Both the position numbers and the translations under genes were made by a program. Below the pieces are notes generated by a model that ran no database searches, was not told the DNA's origin, and saw only the letters and a program-made list of their open reading frames with translations. From JAJTFA01 sp044351265 (lineage in GTDB: Bacteria > Bacteroidota > Bacteroidia > UKL13-3): DNA of 36,981 nucleotides. The stretch spans positions 1 through 36,981 of the forward strand of contig JBILGC010000017.1 of NCBI GenBank assembly GCA_044351265.1, in the 5' to 3' direction. The stretch's first letter is position 1. The number at the start of each line of letters is the position of its first letter. Positions 16,764-24,988 of this stretch are shown here, in pieces.

Positions 16764-18353
16764 ATGATTATAGAGGCCAATGTGGTTGACATCCCTTCGA
16801 GGCAAATTTATGGTGCATCCTTACACATTCAGGACGGTATCATAACAGCCATAACCGCTACAGGCAAAACATATACTCAATATATACTTCCTGGTTTTAC
16901 GGATGCGCATGTGCACATTGAAAGTTCATTGCTAGTGCCTTCTGAATTTGCGCGCATGGCCATATTGCATGGCACCGTTGCCACCGTTAGCGATCCGCAT
17001 GAAATAGCCAATGTTTGCGGTATGCAGGGTGTTGAATTTATGATTGAAAACGGCAAACAAGTTCCGTTTCATTTCTTTTTTGGTGCACCCAGCTGTGTGC
17101 CTGCCACATCTTTTGAGACAGCAGGTGCTTGTGTTTCTGCTGCCGATGTTGAAACGCTGCTGAAACGCGATGATATCCGGTATTTATCTGAAATGATGAA
17201 TTTTCCGGGAGTGCTTCAGGATAATGAGCAGGTACTAAAAAAAATTAAAACAGCGCATGCGCTCGGAAAGCCGGTTGACGGACATGCACCGGGATTGCGT
17301 GGTGCAAACCTCAAAAAGTATATTGATGCAGGTATTTCAACCGATCATGAGTGCTTTACCTTGGAGGAAGCCGAAGAAAAGTTAAAACTAGGTATGCACG
17401 TGTTGATACGCGAAGGAAGTGCTGCCCGCAATTTTGATGCATTGATTCCGCTGCTCAATACCTATCACAATCAAATCATGTTTTGCAGTGATGATAAACA
17501 TCCCGATTCTCTTGCACTTGGGCATATTAATCAGTTGGTGGCGCGCGCACTGGCTGTGGGATGTGATTTCTTTAAGACCCTTCAGGTGGCCTGCATCAAT
17601 CCGGTGGTGCATTATAAGCTTCCTGTGGGTTTGTTAAAGCTTGGTCATCCTGCCGATTTTATTCTTACTTCTGATATCAAAACATTTGCAGTTGATGAAA
17701 CCTATATCCGCGGTAACTGTGCAGCAAGAAAGGGTAAAACCCTAATTGCTTCCGTTCCTGTTGAGCCCATCAATCAATTTATATGCAAGGCGAAACAAGC
17801 TGCCGATTTTAGCATTACACCTAAGCACAAGCAGGAGGTTATTGTTTGTTTAGACGGACAATTGATTACCGATAAACTTATTGTTGATGCCGAAGCCTGC
17901 ACACCTGCGCAAGATATACTCACCATTGCTGTGGTAAACCGCTATGCAGATGCATCGGTGGCTTGTGGCTTTATTAAAAATATGGGAATTAAGAGCGGTG
18001 CCTTTGCTTCATCCGTTGCGCACGATAGCCACAATATTGTGGTGGTGGGTGTGGATACCGAAAGCATGTGCAGGGCAGTAAACCTGCTCATTGAAGCTAA
18101 GGGTGGATTGAGTGCAATAAATGCCGAAGAGGAATTGGTATTGCCGCTACCTGTTGCGGGTTTAATGAGTGTAGCTGATGCTTGGCAGGTGGAGCAGGAT
18201 TACACACGCCTTGATAAGCTGGTGAAACGCATGGGTTCCGGTTTGCGTGCGCCATTTATGAGTTTATCCTTTATGGCATTACTGGTTATACCACACCTTA
18301 AACTTAGTGATAAAGGATTATTTGATGGAGATACTTTTACATTTGTTACATAA
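16764..18353 (+). CDS. ade: Adenine deaminase
   Basis: Converts adenine to hypoxanthine and ammonia (purine salvage). This is the 529-aa amidohydrolase type (AdeC). The metal motif DAHVHIESS has H49 and H51, followed by family blocks DPHEIANVCG, DGHAPGLRG, ISTDHECFT and CSDDKHPDSLALGH. The C-terminal ade domain carries SSVAHDSHNIVVVG and MGSGLRAPFMSLSFM. It follows cdd by 3 bp. Its 3' end contains a consensus promoter element (18338-18345) that may drive the next gene separately. Confidence 0.96.
   Translation: MIIEANVVDIPSRQIYGASLHIQDGIITAITATGKTYTQYILPGFTDAHVHIESSLLVPSEFARMAILHGTVATVSDPHEIANVCGMQGVEFMIENGKQVPFHFFFGAPSCVPATSFETAGACVSAADVETLLKRDDIRYLSEMMNFPGVLQDNEQVLKKIKTAHALGKPVDGHAPGLRGANLKKYIDAGISTDHECFTLEEAEEKLKLGMHVLIREGSAARNFDALIPLLNTYHNQIMFCSDDKHPDSLALGHINQLVARALAVGCDFFKTLQVACINPVVHYKLPVGLLKLGHPADFILTSDIKTFAVDETYIRGNCAARKGKTLIASVPVEPINQFICKAKQAADFSITPKHKQEVIVCLDGQLITDKLIVDAEACTPAQDILTIAVVNRYADASVACGFIKNMGIKSGAFASSVAHDSHNIVVVGVDTESMCRAVNLLIEAKGGLSAINAEEELVLPLPVAGLMSVADAWQVEQDYTRLDKLVKRMGSGLRAPFMSLSFMALLVIPHLKLSDKGLFDGDTFTFVT
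18338..18345 (+). promoter_or_regulatory. Possible internal promoter (-7) for the DinB-like gene
   Basis: TACATTTG is a full match to TAnnTTTG inside the last codons of ade, 19 nt before ATG 18365. It may be chance in coding DNA. Confidence 0.3.
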
Positions 18354-18364
18354 TAGACCATACC

Positions 18365-18859
18365 ATGAAAACGATTGATGAATTAGAACAACTTTTGTTT
18401 ACCCATGCCATTGATTTGCTGAGCAACCTGCAGCCTGATACCAAACCTATTTGGGGCCATATGGATGCACAACGCATGGTAGAGCACCTTTCATTGGGTT
18501 TGCGTATTTCTAATGGGGCAATTGATTTAACAATTTTGAATGGAGATGAAGTACGAGCGCTTAAAATGAAAAAGATTTCATTGCTTAGCGACCGACCCAT
18601 GCCCAAAGGTTTTCAAAATCCGGTAATGCCTGTTGAGCCTATTCCCTATGAAACGGCTGGCTTGCAAGAGGCCATCAACCTGCTCAAGGAAAATTTACAG
18701 GACTTTAAAAATTATTTTGCCCAAGCCGGAGCAGATACTACCCGCATTCACAATATGTTTGGACCATTAACTTATCATGAGTGGCTATTGTTTCACCACA
18801 AGCATTTCTCTCACCACTTTTCTCAATTCGGACTAATTAAAGAGGACTCGTTTTTATAA
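18365..18859 (+). CDS. DinB-like / DUF1569-type four-helix protein
   Basis: A 164-aa soluble helical protein. It has a histidine near the end of the first helix region (WGHMDAQRMVEHLS) and a late cluster HEWLLFHHKHFSHH, the three-histidine layout of the DinB/YfiT metal-binding four-helix bundles. Such proteins include DNA-damage-induced proteins and thiol S-transferases that use bacillithiol or similar thiols. The bacillithiol gene bshB1 converges on it and overlaps its 3' end by 6 bp, which makes a thiol-transferase role attractive, but this is only inference. It starts 11 bp after ade. Confidence 0.75.
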   Translation: MKTIDELEQLLFTHAIDLLSNLQPDTKPIWGHMDAQRMVEHLSLGLRISNGAIDLTILNGDEVRALKMKKISLLSDRPMPKGFQNPVMPVEPIPYETAGLQEAINLLKENLQDFKNYFAQAGADTTRIHNMFGPLTYHEWLLFHHKHFSHHFSQFGLIKEDSFL

Positions 18860-19573
18860 CAGTTTTGTTAAATCCTCAATTCCCATCGGGCGTTTCACGG
18901 TAAATCCTTCTCCATATTGTGCGCCAATAAGTCTGCCAAATTGCAAAGCTCTACCTTCAAGAAAATCAAAAAAGTCTTTGCCTGTAATAGCAGATTCCGG
19001 CTCACTCGAATTCGGGTCATAAAATTGACTGCTGAATGCCTTGATGCATTTTACTTTGGTTTTAAAATACGCAGTAATGTCAACAATAATATCCGGCTTA
19101 GTCCAGTAGTCTTGAATATAATGATAAACCGCTTTTGGTCTCCACGCTTCTTGTGTTTGCCCTTTGTGTATGGTTTCTATTTTTCTTAATCCTGATAAAA
19201 AGCAAGCCTCATGTATCAGATCGCCTGCTTTGGCATGGTCTGTATGTCTGTCGAATTCAGAGTTGCAAAGCACAATATCCGGCTGGTACTTTCTAATCAT
19301 TTCAATGGCCTTAAGCAAATGATGTTCGTCTTTAATAAAAAATCCATCTCTGAAACCCAAATTTTCTCTTACGTTAATGCCCATAATGGCAGCGGATGCA
19401 GCAGCTTCTTTTAGTCGCAACTCTGCATTCCCTCTTGTGCCAAGCTCGCCTTTGGTTAAATCTACGATGCCCACTTTTTTGCCTAATGCAAGATGTGCAA
19501 GCAATGTTCCACCTGCGGCCAGTTCAATATCATCCGGGTGCGCGGCAAAGGCTAAAATATCCAGTTTCATCAT
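18854..19573 (-). CDS. bshB1: Bacillithiol biosynthesis deacetylase BshB1
   Basis: Removes acetate from GlcNAc-malate, the second step of bacillithiol synthesis. It is a 239-aa LmbE/PIG-L fold enzyme. The zinc motif AHPDD is at residues 11-15, and H110-T-D112-H113 (EFDRHTDHAKAG) supplies the remaining ligand and catalytic histidine. Family stretches TKGELGTRGN and QYGEGF fit BshB1 of Bacteroidota. Two ATGs (19573, 19570) are adjacent. It is the last of three minus-strand genes after ung and a glutathione peroxidase. No bshA or bshC is in the window. Confidence 0.94.
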   Translation of the reverse strand: MMKLDILAFAAHPDDIELAAGGTLLAHLALGKKVGIVDLTKGELGTRGNAELRLKEAAASAAIMGINVRENLGFRDGFFIKDEHHLLKAIEMIRKYQPDIVLCNSEFDRHTDHAKAGDLIHEACFLSGLRKIETIHKGQTQEAWRPKAVYHYIQDYWTKPDIIVDITAYFKTKVKCIKAFSSQFYDPNSSEPESAITGKDFFDFLEGRALQFGRLIGAQYGEGFTVKRPMGIEDLTKLL

Positions 19574-19595
19574 TGGTTTTTAGTCAATTTCGGAA

Positions 19596-19603
19596 CGAAA
19601 GTA
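19596..19603 (-). promoter_or_regulatory. Possible -7 element of bshB1
   Basis: TACTTTCG on the minus strand matches TAnnTTTG at 7 of 8 positions, 22 nt before ATG 19573. Confidence 0.35.
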
Positions 19604-19665
19604 AGCAACTTAAACTTTATCACCTCTATTGTGGCATGCTCTTAAGTAGGAGAGGTGCTGCTGCG

Positions 19666-20169
19666 TTAAAGATTTGCAGTGATTATTTTTTGCAGTTTAA
19701 CGGATTGTGGCCTGGTAAATGAGTAAAAGTAATCAATCATTCTGCCATCTTTTCCTATCAGGTACTTATGAAAGTTCCATCTGGGGAAACCATTGCTTTT
19801 GGGATTGATGGTTTTGTTGGCCAGGTTGGCATAAAGGGGATGAGCACCTGCGCCTTTTACATGTATTTTTTGGGTAAGCGGAAAACTTACTTCATAGGTG
19901 ATTTTGCAGAAGGTGGCAATGCCCTCATTGGTTAAAGGCTCTTGCTTCCCAAAATCATTGCTTGGGCAGGCCAAAATTTCAAGTCCGCTGCCTTTAAATT
20001 GTGTGTAGAGATTTTGGAGTTCCTTTAATTGCGGTGCAAAGCCGCAACCCGATGCGGTATTTACAATAAGCAGCAACTTGCCCTTAAAATCAGCAAGCGA
20101 TATCGTTTCGCCTGTAATACCGGTAACCGTAAACTGGTAAATAGAAGTATCGGAAATTATTGCACTCAT
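19666..20169 (-). CDS. Glutathione peroxidase family protein (Cys type)
   Basis: Reduces hydrogen or lipid peroxides. It is a 167-aa thioredoxin-fold protein with catalytic C42 in VNTASGCGF, where animal enzymes carry selenocysteine. The rest of the tetrad is visible: Q76 (FGKQEP) and W131-N132 (RWNF). Bacterial Cys-type enzymes usually use thioredoxin rather than glutathione. Because bshB1 follows 92 bp downstream on the same strand, a bacillithiol link is possible but unproven. No signal peptide is present. Confidence 0.94.
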   Translation of the reverse strand: MSAIISDTSIYQFTVTGITGETISLADFKGKLLLIVNTASGCGFAPQLKELQNLYTQFKGSGLEILACPSNDFGKQEPLTNEGIATFCKITYEVSFPLTQKIHVKGAGAHPLYANLANKTINPKSNGFPRWNFHKYLIGKDGRMIDYFYSFTRPQSVKLQKIITANL

Positions 20170-20251
20170 GATAACACAAACAACCCAGTTGCAAAAAAGA
20201 TTTAATAACCCGCGTGTGCATTATCCATGCACAGTTGCATGGCAGTGCTTC

Positions 20252-20926
20252 TTACAATTGCCAGTTAATTTCGGCTATGCCATTTTGCCTAAGGTAATGA
20301 TTGCATTGGCTAAAATGTTTGCAACCAAAAAATGCTCCTCTTGCCAGCGGGGAGGGGTGTGCTGCTGTTAAAACCAGGTGTTTGTTTGCATCTATCAGCG
20401 CTTGTTTACTTTGCGCGTACTTGCCCCAAAGCATAAACACTAGATGCGAGTGTTGTATGGATATTTTCTGAATAATTGCATCTGTAAATGTTTCCCAGCC
20501 TTTGTTTTGATGCGAACCCGCTTCATTGGCCCTCACAGTGAGTGTGGCATTTAAAAGCAAAACGCCATTATCTGCCCATTTACCTAAGTTGCCCGAAAGG
20601 GGAATGGTGCAGCCCAGATCGGCATGCAATTCTTTAAAAATATTTTGTAATGATGGGGGTACCGCAATACCATCGTTTACGCTAAAACACAGTCCGTGTG
20701 CCTGTCCGGGTCCATGGTAGGGGTCCTGCCCCAAAATAACTGCTTTTACTTTATCGGCAGGCGTTTTATCCAACGCTGCAAAAATGAATGAGCCGGGCGG
20801 ATAAATGGTTTGGCCTCCGTTTTTCTCTTCCAATAAAAACTTTTTTAACGCAAGGAAATAAGGCTTCTCAAATTCATCATTTAACAGCTGCTTCCAGCTT
20901 TCATGCAATTTAATCTGTTGGTTCAT
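20252..20926 (-). CDS. ung: Uracil-DNA glycosylase (family 1)
   Basis: Removes uracil from DNA to start base excision repair. In 224 aa, the water-activating motif GQDPYHG is at 66-72 (D68), the uracil-binding stretch LLLNATLTVR is near 123-132, and the leucine-loop motif HPSPLARG starts at H190. All catalytic residues are intact. It precedes the glutathione peroxidase gene by 82 bp. A weak -7 element (TATTCTCG, 20931-20938) ends 4 nt before the ATG. Confidence 0.97.
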   Translation of the reverse strand: MNQQIKLHESWKQLLNDEFEKPYFLALKKFLLEEKNGGQTIYPPGSFIFAALDKTPADKVKAVILGQDPYHGPGQAHGLCFSVNDGIAVPPSLQNIFKELHADLGCTIPLSGNLGKWADNGVLLLNATLTVRANEAGSHQNKGWETFTDAIIQKISIQHSHLVFMLWGKYAQSKQALIDANKHLVLTAAHPSPLARGAFFGCKHFSQCNHYLRQNGIAEINWQL

Positions 20927-20930
20927 GCAG

Positions 20931-20938
20931 CGAGAATA
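20931..20938 (-). promoter_or_regulatory. Weak candidate -7 element of ung
   Basis: TATTCTCG on the minus strand matches TAnnTTTG at 6 of 8 positions. The match is poor, but its 4-nt spacing to ATG 20926 equals that of the better elements in the window. Confidence 0.3.
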
Positions 20939-20949
20939 AACGAGTTTTA

Positions 20950-20957
20950 TATATTTG
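20950..20957 (+). promoter_or_regulatory. Candidate -7 element of the T9SS cargo gene
   Basis: TATATTTG is a full match to TAnnTTTG, 21 nt upstream of ATG 20979. This would give a short leader of about 15 nt. Confidence 0.55.
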
Positions 20958-20978
20958 ATTTAACAAGCAATACTTATT

Positions 20979-22979
20979 ATGAAGGCAAGATATACTTTTT
21001 ACCTGTTGTTTTTCTCGGTGTTCAGCATGGCGCAAACTGCAAAAGATTATTCAGTGCAACTTAGGGCTGCCATTTCAGATGCTACCCCATCTGTAACCAT
21101 TAGCTGGCCTAGTGATACTACCGGCCTGAATTATATTGTCTATCGCAAAGAAAAAAGTAGCTTAACCTGGGGCACTCCGCTGGCTACTTTGCCCAAAACG
21201 GCAACACAATACGTTGATAATAATGCAGCCGTGGGAAGTGCTTATGAATACTATGTGAGAAGAACCTATACTGCAGCCAACCGTTTTGCTCATGGCTATA
21301 TTTATGCAGGTATAAAATTGCCTGAAACAATTGCTAAGGGAACAATGCTTTTGTTGGTTGATGCCAACTATGCGCAGCCACTGGCAGCAGAAATCAGAAC
21401 CCTTCAGTTAGATCTTGTTGCCGATGGATGGGCCGTGCAACGCATGGATATTTCGCGCACTGCTTCTGTTGCTGCAGTAAAAAATAGTATTCGTTCCAGG
21501 TGGAGTGCCGATACCAGTATTGCTGCCGTATTTCTTCTGGGAAAAATACCTGTGCCATATTCAGGCGGGTTTAAAGCAGTTAGTGGGCAAATTTACCCTC
21601 CTGATGGACACCCCGAGCATGGAGGCGCATGGCCTGCAGATTTGTATTATGGCATGATGAATGAAAACTTCTGGACAGATACCGATGTAAACGATACCAC
21701 ACCGCAGCGTGCGCAAAACGACAATATACCCGGTGATGGCAAGTTTGATCAGATTTACCTATACCCGGAGCAAGTGCAATTGCAAGTGGGTAGGGTAGAC
21801 CTTACCAATATGTCAACCTTTGGCAGCAATGATACATTGCGTATAAAAAGATATTTGGATAGGGCTCATGATTATAAACTTGGCAAACTGCAAATAACCA
21901 AACGTGCGCTGGTAGATGATAATTTTGGAGCTATGAGCGGTGAAGCCTTTGCTGCTTCCGGTTGGCGCAATTTTTCTGCCATGTATGCCGATTCTGTTTT
22001 TGCTCGCGATTATTTTACTGCTCTTAAATCGGGCAACTATCAGTTTACCTATGGCTGCGGTGCCGGCTCATACACTTCATGCAGCGGTGTGGGCAATACA
22101 GCAAACTACAACAACGATTCGGTTAACGGTATCTTCAGTATGACCTTTGGAAGCTATTTTGGCGACTGGGACTCGCCCAATAATTTTTTGCGTGCACCCC
22201 TTTGCGCACCTAAGCCTATGCTGGCAAGCATGTGGAGCGGCAGACCATACTGGCATTTACACCACATGGCACTTGGTGAAAATATTGGTTATGCTGCGCG
22301 CCTAACGCAAAACAATTATTATTCTTTTACCGGAACCGATGCCTTGGGTTATGTTTTTAACAGCGCCCCAACATTTATTCATATTGCACTCATGGGCGAT
22401 CCTTCTTTACGTTTGCATCCTGTAAAGCCTTCCGCATCTGTTCAGGCAAATCCATCTGCCGATTCAATGAAGGTATTGGTAAGCTGGCAAGCTTCTCCGG
22501 ATGCAGAAGGTTATGTGGTGGTAAGAGCTCGCAATCTTTACGGGCCATACAAACAGGTGGCACGCCTAACCACTGCCGACACGCTATGGACCGACCCTTC
22601 GCCCGACAATGGCATGAATTATTATATGGTACGAGCCATGCGCCTGGAGCAAACGCCCAGTGGCAGCTACTACAATGTATCTTTGGGTGTGCCCGATTCT
22701 GCTTTTAGCAAAAGTTTTAATGCATCTGCACCTGCGCAGCAACTTACGCAACCCGTGCTAACCGTTTACCCCAACCCCACAAGCGGATTGGTATATGTGT
22801 GGCACGAGCACACGCCCTTTGCGCTAAATGCGCATGTTTACGACCTGCAAGGCAGGCTCGTAATAAGCAAACAATTGCAGGCCGAAGACAATAGCCTGCA
22901 TATTGCCCAAGCCGGCATTTATATACTAAAGCTTAGCAGCGGTGATATAGAGCAATACAAAAAAATTGTGGTAAGGTAG
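20979..22979 (+). CDS. T9SS-secreted protein with Fn3 domains and a C25-like core
   Basis: A 666-aa exported protein. Signal peptide is about 1-19 (FSMAQ end), followed by an Fn3-like domain (about 22-105), a central domain (about 120-485), a second Fn3-like domain (about 495-575) and a type A T9SS sorting domain (about 592-666: VYPNPTSGLVYV, VYDLQGRLV, AGIYILKL, KKIVVR). The core has LGKIPVPYSG, QVGRVDL and the ending ALMGDPSLRLHP, which resemble gingipain-type C25 peptidases. Where C25 enzymes have the catalytic GHG, this protein has YGCGAGSYTSC, so proteolytic activity is doubtful. The codons become GC-richer toward the 3' end. PorQ, a T9SS component, is also encoded in this window. Confidence 0.82.
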   Translation: MKARYTFYLLFFSVFSMAQTAKDYSVQLRAAISDATPSVTISWPSDTTGLNYIVYRKEKSSLTWGTPLATLPKTATQYVDNNAAVGSAYEYYVRRTYTAANRFAHGYIYAGIKLPETIAKGTMLLLVDANYAQPLAAEIRTLQLDLVADGWAVQRMDISRTASVAAVKNSIRSRWSADTSIAAVFLLGKIPVPYSGGFKAVSGQIYPPDGHPEHGGAWPADLYYGMMNENFWTDTDVNDTTPQRAQNDNIPGDGKFDQIYLYPEQVQLQVGRVDLTNMSTFGSNDTLRIKRYLDRAHDYKLGKLQITKRALVDDNFGAMSGEAFAASGWRNFSAMYADSVFARDYFTALKSGNYQFTYGCGAGSYTSCSGVGNTANYNNDSVNGIFSMTFGSYFGDWDSPNNFLRAPLCAPKPMLASMWSGRPYWHLHHMALGENIGYAARLTQNNYYSFTGTDALGYVFNSAPTFIHIALMGDPSLRLHPVKPSASVQANPSADSMKVLVSWQASPDAEGYVVVRARNLYGPYKQVARLTTADTLWTDPSPDNGMNYYMVRAMRLEQTPSGSYYNVSLGVPDSAFSKSFNASAPAQQLTQPVLTVYPNPTSGLVYVWHEHTPFALNAHVYDLQGRLVISKQLQAEDNSLHIAQAGIYILKLSSGDIEQYKKIVVR

Positions 22980-23052
22980 GGAAGCAGTTGCAGCAGCCCG
23001 CAGGGTTCTATTTGCAAATTGGATTGGTGTTTATTATCGGTTAAATAAATGA

Positions 23053-23078
23053 CCGTATAAACCAATTTAATTATACGG
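23053..23078. repeat. 8-bp inverted repeat downstream of the T9SS cargo gene
   Basis: CCGTATAA and TTATACGG flank a 10-nt centre, 73 bp after the cargo gene stop. It may act as a transcript-end hairpin, although no T-run follows. Confidence 0.4.
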
Positions 23079-23411
23079 ACGATATTTAACTTATACACTC
23101 ACGCATCTAAGATGCGCGCAAATGGGGAAACATAGAAATCTGGATCAGCTTTATCATTGAAAACTGTATGAAAATGGTTATAGATACCACGCGAAGGGAT
23201 TAGCTACGCTGAATTTCGTTTCGCGCTGCAGCGGGGGTCAACCCTTTTTCAAACGTTATTTTAACATAATAAAACAGGGATTAGTTCGATGCGCTCATGA
23301 TCCTGAATCGATCCATGCTGAAAAAGTAAAACCAAGGCTTGCTTCGCAACCCTTTTTTTTCATTTACCTCCGTGCCACTAAAACGTTGTTTTAGGGACTG
23401 CGTTAAATGAA

Positions 23412-23438
23412 AAAACCTTACGCTTGGCGTAAGGTTTT
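23412..23438 (-). terminator. Rho-independent terminator of tRNA-Arg
   Basis: A perfect 11-bp stem (AAAACCTTACG / CGTAAGGTTTT) with a 5-nt loop, followed on the minus strand by a T-run. It starts 11 bp beyond the tRNA 3' end. Confidence 0.85.
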
Positions 23439-23449
23439 ACTCTTATTTG

Positions 23450-23523
23450 TGGTCTCGACAGGATTCAAACCTGTAACCTTCTGATCCGTAGTCAGATGCT
23501 CTATTCAGTTGAGCTACGAAACC
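23450..23523 (-). tRNA. tRNA-Arg (anticodon ACG)
   Basis: The minus strand folds as a full 74-nt tRNA. The acceptor stem GGTTTCG pairs with CGAGACC (one G-U). The D arm contains TAGCTCAACTGAATAGAGCA, the anticodon stem TCTGA/TCAGA encloses the loop CTACGGA with anticodon ACG, and the T loop reads GGTTTGAATCC. The 3' CCA is not encoded, so it must be added by a CCA-adding enzyme; a family member is encoded at 33575-34981. The ACG anticodon, read as ICG after deamination, decodes CGU, CGC and CGA. Confidence 0.96.
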
Positions 23524-23606
23524 TTAATGAGTCGGCAAATATAGTGCAATTTCAACTTTATGCAATATGCTGCGATAAATCAGTTGGTACTGCTGCTGCT
23601 TGCAAC

Positions 23607-23634
23607 AAAAAAGCCGGGTATTAAACTCCGGCTT
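23607..23634 (-). terminator. Terminator of the peroxiredoxin gene
   Basis: AAGCCGG and CCGGCTT form a 7-bp stem around a 10-nt loop, and the minus strand continues into six T residues. It lies 22 bp after the peroxiredoxin stop and before the tRNA. Confidence 0.8.
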
Positions 23635-23656
23635 CCGTTTTATATGCATTTGTTTG

Positions 23657-24130
23657 TTATACACCCAAGCTTTGCAATGTTTCGTTAATGGCTGTAAAAT
23701 TGGGTAGCTCACCTGCGTTTTCTAATACCTCGGCATATTGTATGGTGCCGCTGGCATCTACCACAAATGCAGCACGTTTGGCCACACCTTTCAGTCCCAG
23801 AATCCAGTCTTCATAGATGGCACCATAAGCTTTGATAGCATCTTTATTGAAATCAGAGAGCAGATCAAAATTTAGATTTTGGTCTTCTTTAAATTTAGCA
23901 AGCGTAAAAGGCAAATCAACAGAAATGGCCACTACGCTGGCTTTATCATTGCTGTATAAAGCAATGGCATCCCTAGCGGTGCATAATTGGGTGGTGCACA
24001 CTCCGGTAAATGATGCCGGAAAAAAATGAATAATCAGGTTTTTGCCTGCAAATTGTTCCAGTGTTACCTCTTTCTTTTCGGTATTAATAAGTTTAAACGA
24101 GGGGGCTTTGTCGCCTTTTTTTAGTGTCAT
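23657..24130 (-). CDS. Peroxiredoxin (AhpE/Tpx-like redoxin)
   Basis: A 157-aa thiol peroxidase of the cytoplasm that reduces hydrogen and organic peroxides. The peroxidatic cysteine is C45 in PASFTGVCTTQLC, with a second cysteine at C50 as in BCP-type enzymes with a close resolving Cys. The conserved PxxxT/SxxC environment is P38 to C45. A later arginine in GVAKRAAFVV helps activate the thiolate. It follows the NlpC/P60 gene by 45 bp on the same strand and has its own terminator. The precise subfamily (AhpE versus Tpx versus BCP) is not settled by eye. Confidence 0.92.
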   Translation of the reverse strand: MTLKKGDKAPSFKLINTEKKEVTLEQFAGKNLIIHFFPASFTGVCTTQLCTARDAIALYSNDKASVVAISVDLPFTLAKFKEDQNLNFDLLSDFNKDAIKAYGAIYEDWILGLKGVAKRAAFVVDASGTIQYAEVLENAGELPNFTAINETLQSLGV

Positions 24131-24175
24131 AGTAATTTTGGTTTATTTAAATAGCAATCTTGATGTAAAATTGTT

Positions 24176-24922
24176 TTACCCGCTTATGCGTTTTATAATT
24201 CTGAGTTTATGAGAATATTCCTCCTGCTCTGCATCAAATATTCCGTGCCCATCAATCTTATCAATTCTTACACGGCCTGATGCATGAATAATTTCATCCG
24301 GGTTAAGCATCATGCCCACATGGGTAATACGCCCTTCTTCATTATCAAAAAATGCCAGGTCTCCGGCTTTGGCTTCTTCTCTAAAACCAAGCGTTGTTCC
24401 GTTTTCGGCTTGCTGCCATGCATCACGCGGCAGCGCAAAACCGCAAATGCGGTAAACAATTTGCGTAAAGCCTGAGCAATCAATACCAAACGGAGAGCGA
24501 CCACCCCAAAGGTAAGGTGCATTTAAAAACTGTTTGGCCACATAAATTAAATCTGCTTTGCCGTATCCGATATTGGGTAAATCCAATACATATTCCTGGT
24601 GGTTAAGTTTAAATGAACCATCACGGTAATCAGGCAGAAGGCTCCCGGGTAAAATAAAGATGGATTCATTGCCACTTATAGCTTTATTGAATGGATAACC
24701 AACAGAAACGGCTGCTTGGGAAGGTTCTGCTAAAAGTTTATCTGCTTGTTTGCTGCTTATCCAGCCTTCATAGGTATCAAAATCAGTTTTGATAAAGGTC
24801 CACCCGTCATTGCTTTCAATGATGCTGTAGGTTTCACCAAACAAAAGCATGGTGGTCATTTCAGCAGTGCTGCTTGCTTCTTTGCGCACAGGAATACAGG
24901 ATAGTTTACAAATGCCTTTCAT
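24176..24922 (-). CDS. NlpC/P60 (C40) peptidase with bacterial SH3 domain
   Basis: A 248-aa cell-wall-type cysteine peptidase that probably cuts stem peptides of peptidoglycan. An SH3b-like domain (about 8-60) is followed by a second beta-rich part (about 70-115) and the catalytic domain (about 125-245) with C149 (GIDCSGF), H201 (ITHVGMM) and H213 (IIHASG). It resembles the D-glutamyl-amino-acid endopeptidase group (YkfC-like) that recycles wall peptides. No signal peptide is seen, which favours a cytoplasmic peptide-recycling role. It starts 66 bp after cmk on the same strand. Confidence 0.9.
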   Translation of the reverse strand: MKGICKLSCIPVRKEASSTAEMTTMLLFGETYSIIESNDGWTFIKTDFDTYEGWISSKQADKLLAEPSQAAVSVGYPFNKAISGNESIFILPGSLLPDYRDGSFKLNHQEYVLDLPNIGYGKADLIYVAKQFLNAPYLWGGRSPFGIDCSGFTQIVYRICGFALPRDAWQQAENGTTLGFREEAKAGDLAFFDNEEGRITHVGMMLNPDEIIHASGRVRIDKIDGHGIFDAEQEEYSHKLRIIKRISG

Positions 24923-24988
24923 GTTGCTTTATTTTGGTTTAGTGAGAATGCCTGAATGTTTTCATTTCTGCCATGCACTTTAATACTA

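Larger units (their letters stand above)
22980..23449. other. Non-coding gap with inverted repeats and a broken open frame
   Basis: About 470 bp without a confident gene. It contains an 8-bp inverted repeat (23053-23078), the 10-bp palindrome CGCTGCAGCG, a 7-bp hairpin CTAAAAC-GTT-GTTTTAG (23378-23394), and the tRNA terminator. One plus-strand frame (23122-23394) stays open for 91 codons apart from one TGA at codon 13. The stretches starting GGGATTAG and ending CAACCCTTTTT each occur twice, giving an imperfect direct repeat. It may be the scar of an old insertion, but nothing recognisable remains. Confidence 0.4.

Noticed and set aside
23122..23394. Small gene with an internal TGA read as selenocysteine.
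   Set aside because: No recognisable product, no SECIS-like hairpin directly after the TGA that I can identify, and the glutathione peroxidase in the same window uses cysteine. Kept only as an observation.
24165..24179. GTAAAA-TTG-TTTTAC hairpin at the end of the NlpC/P60 gene.
   Set aside because: Six weak pairs overlapping the stop codon; no T-run on the minus strand.
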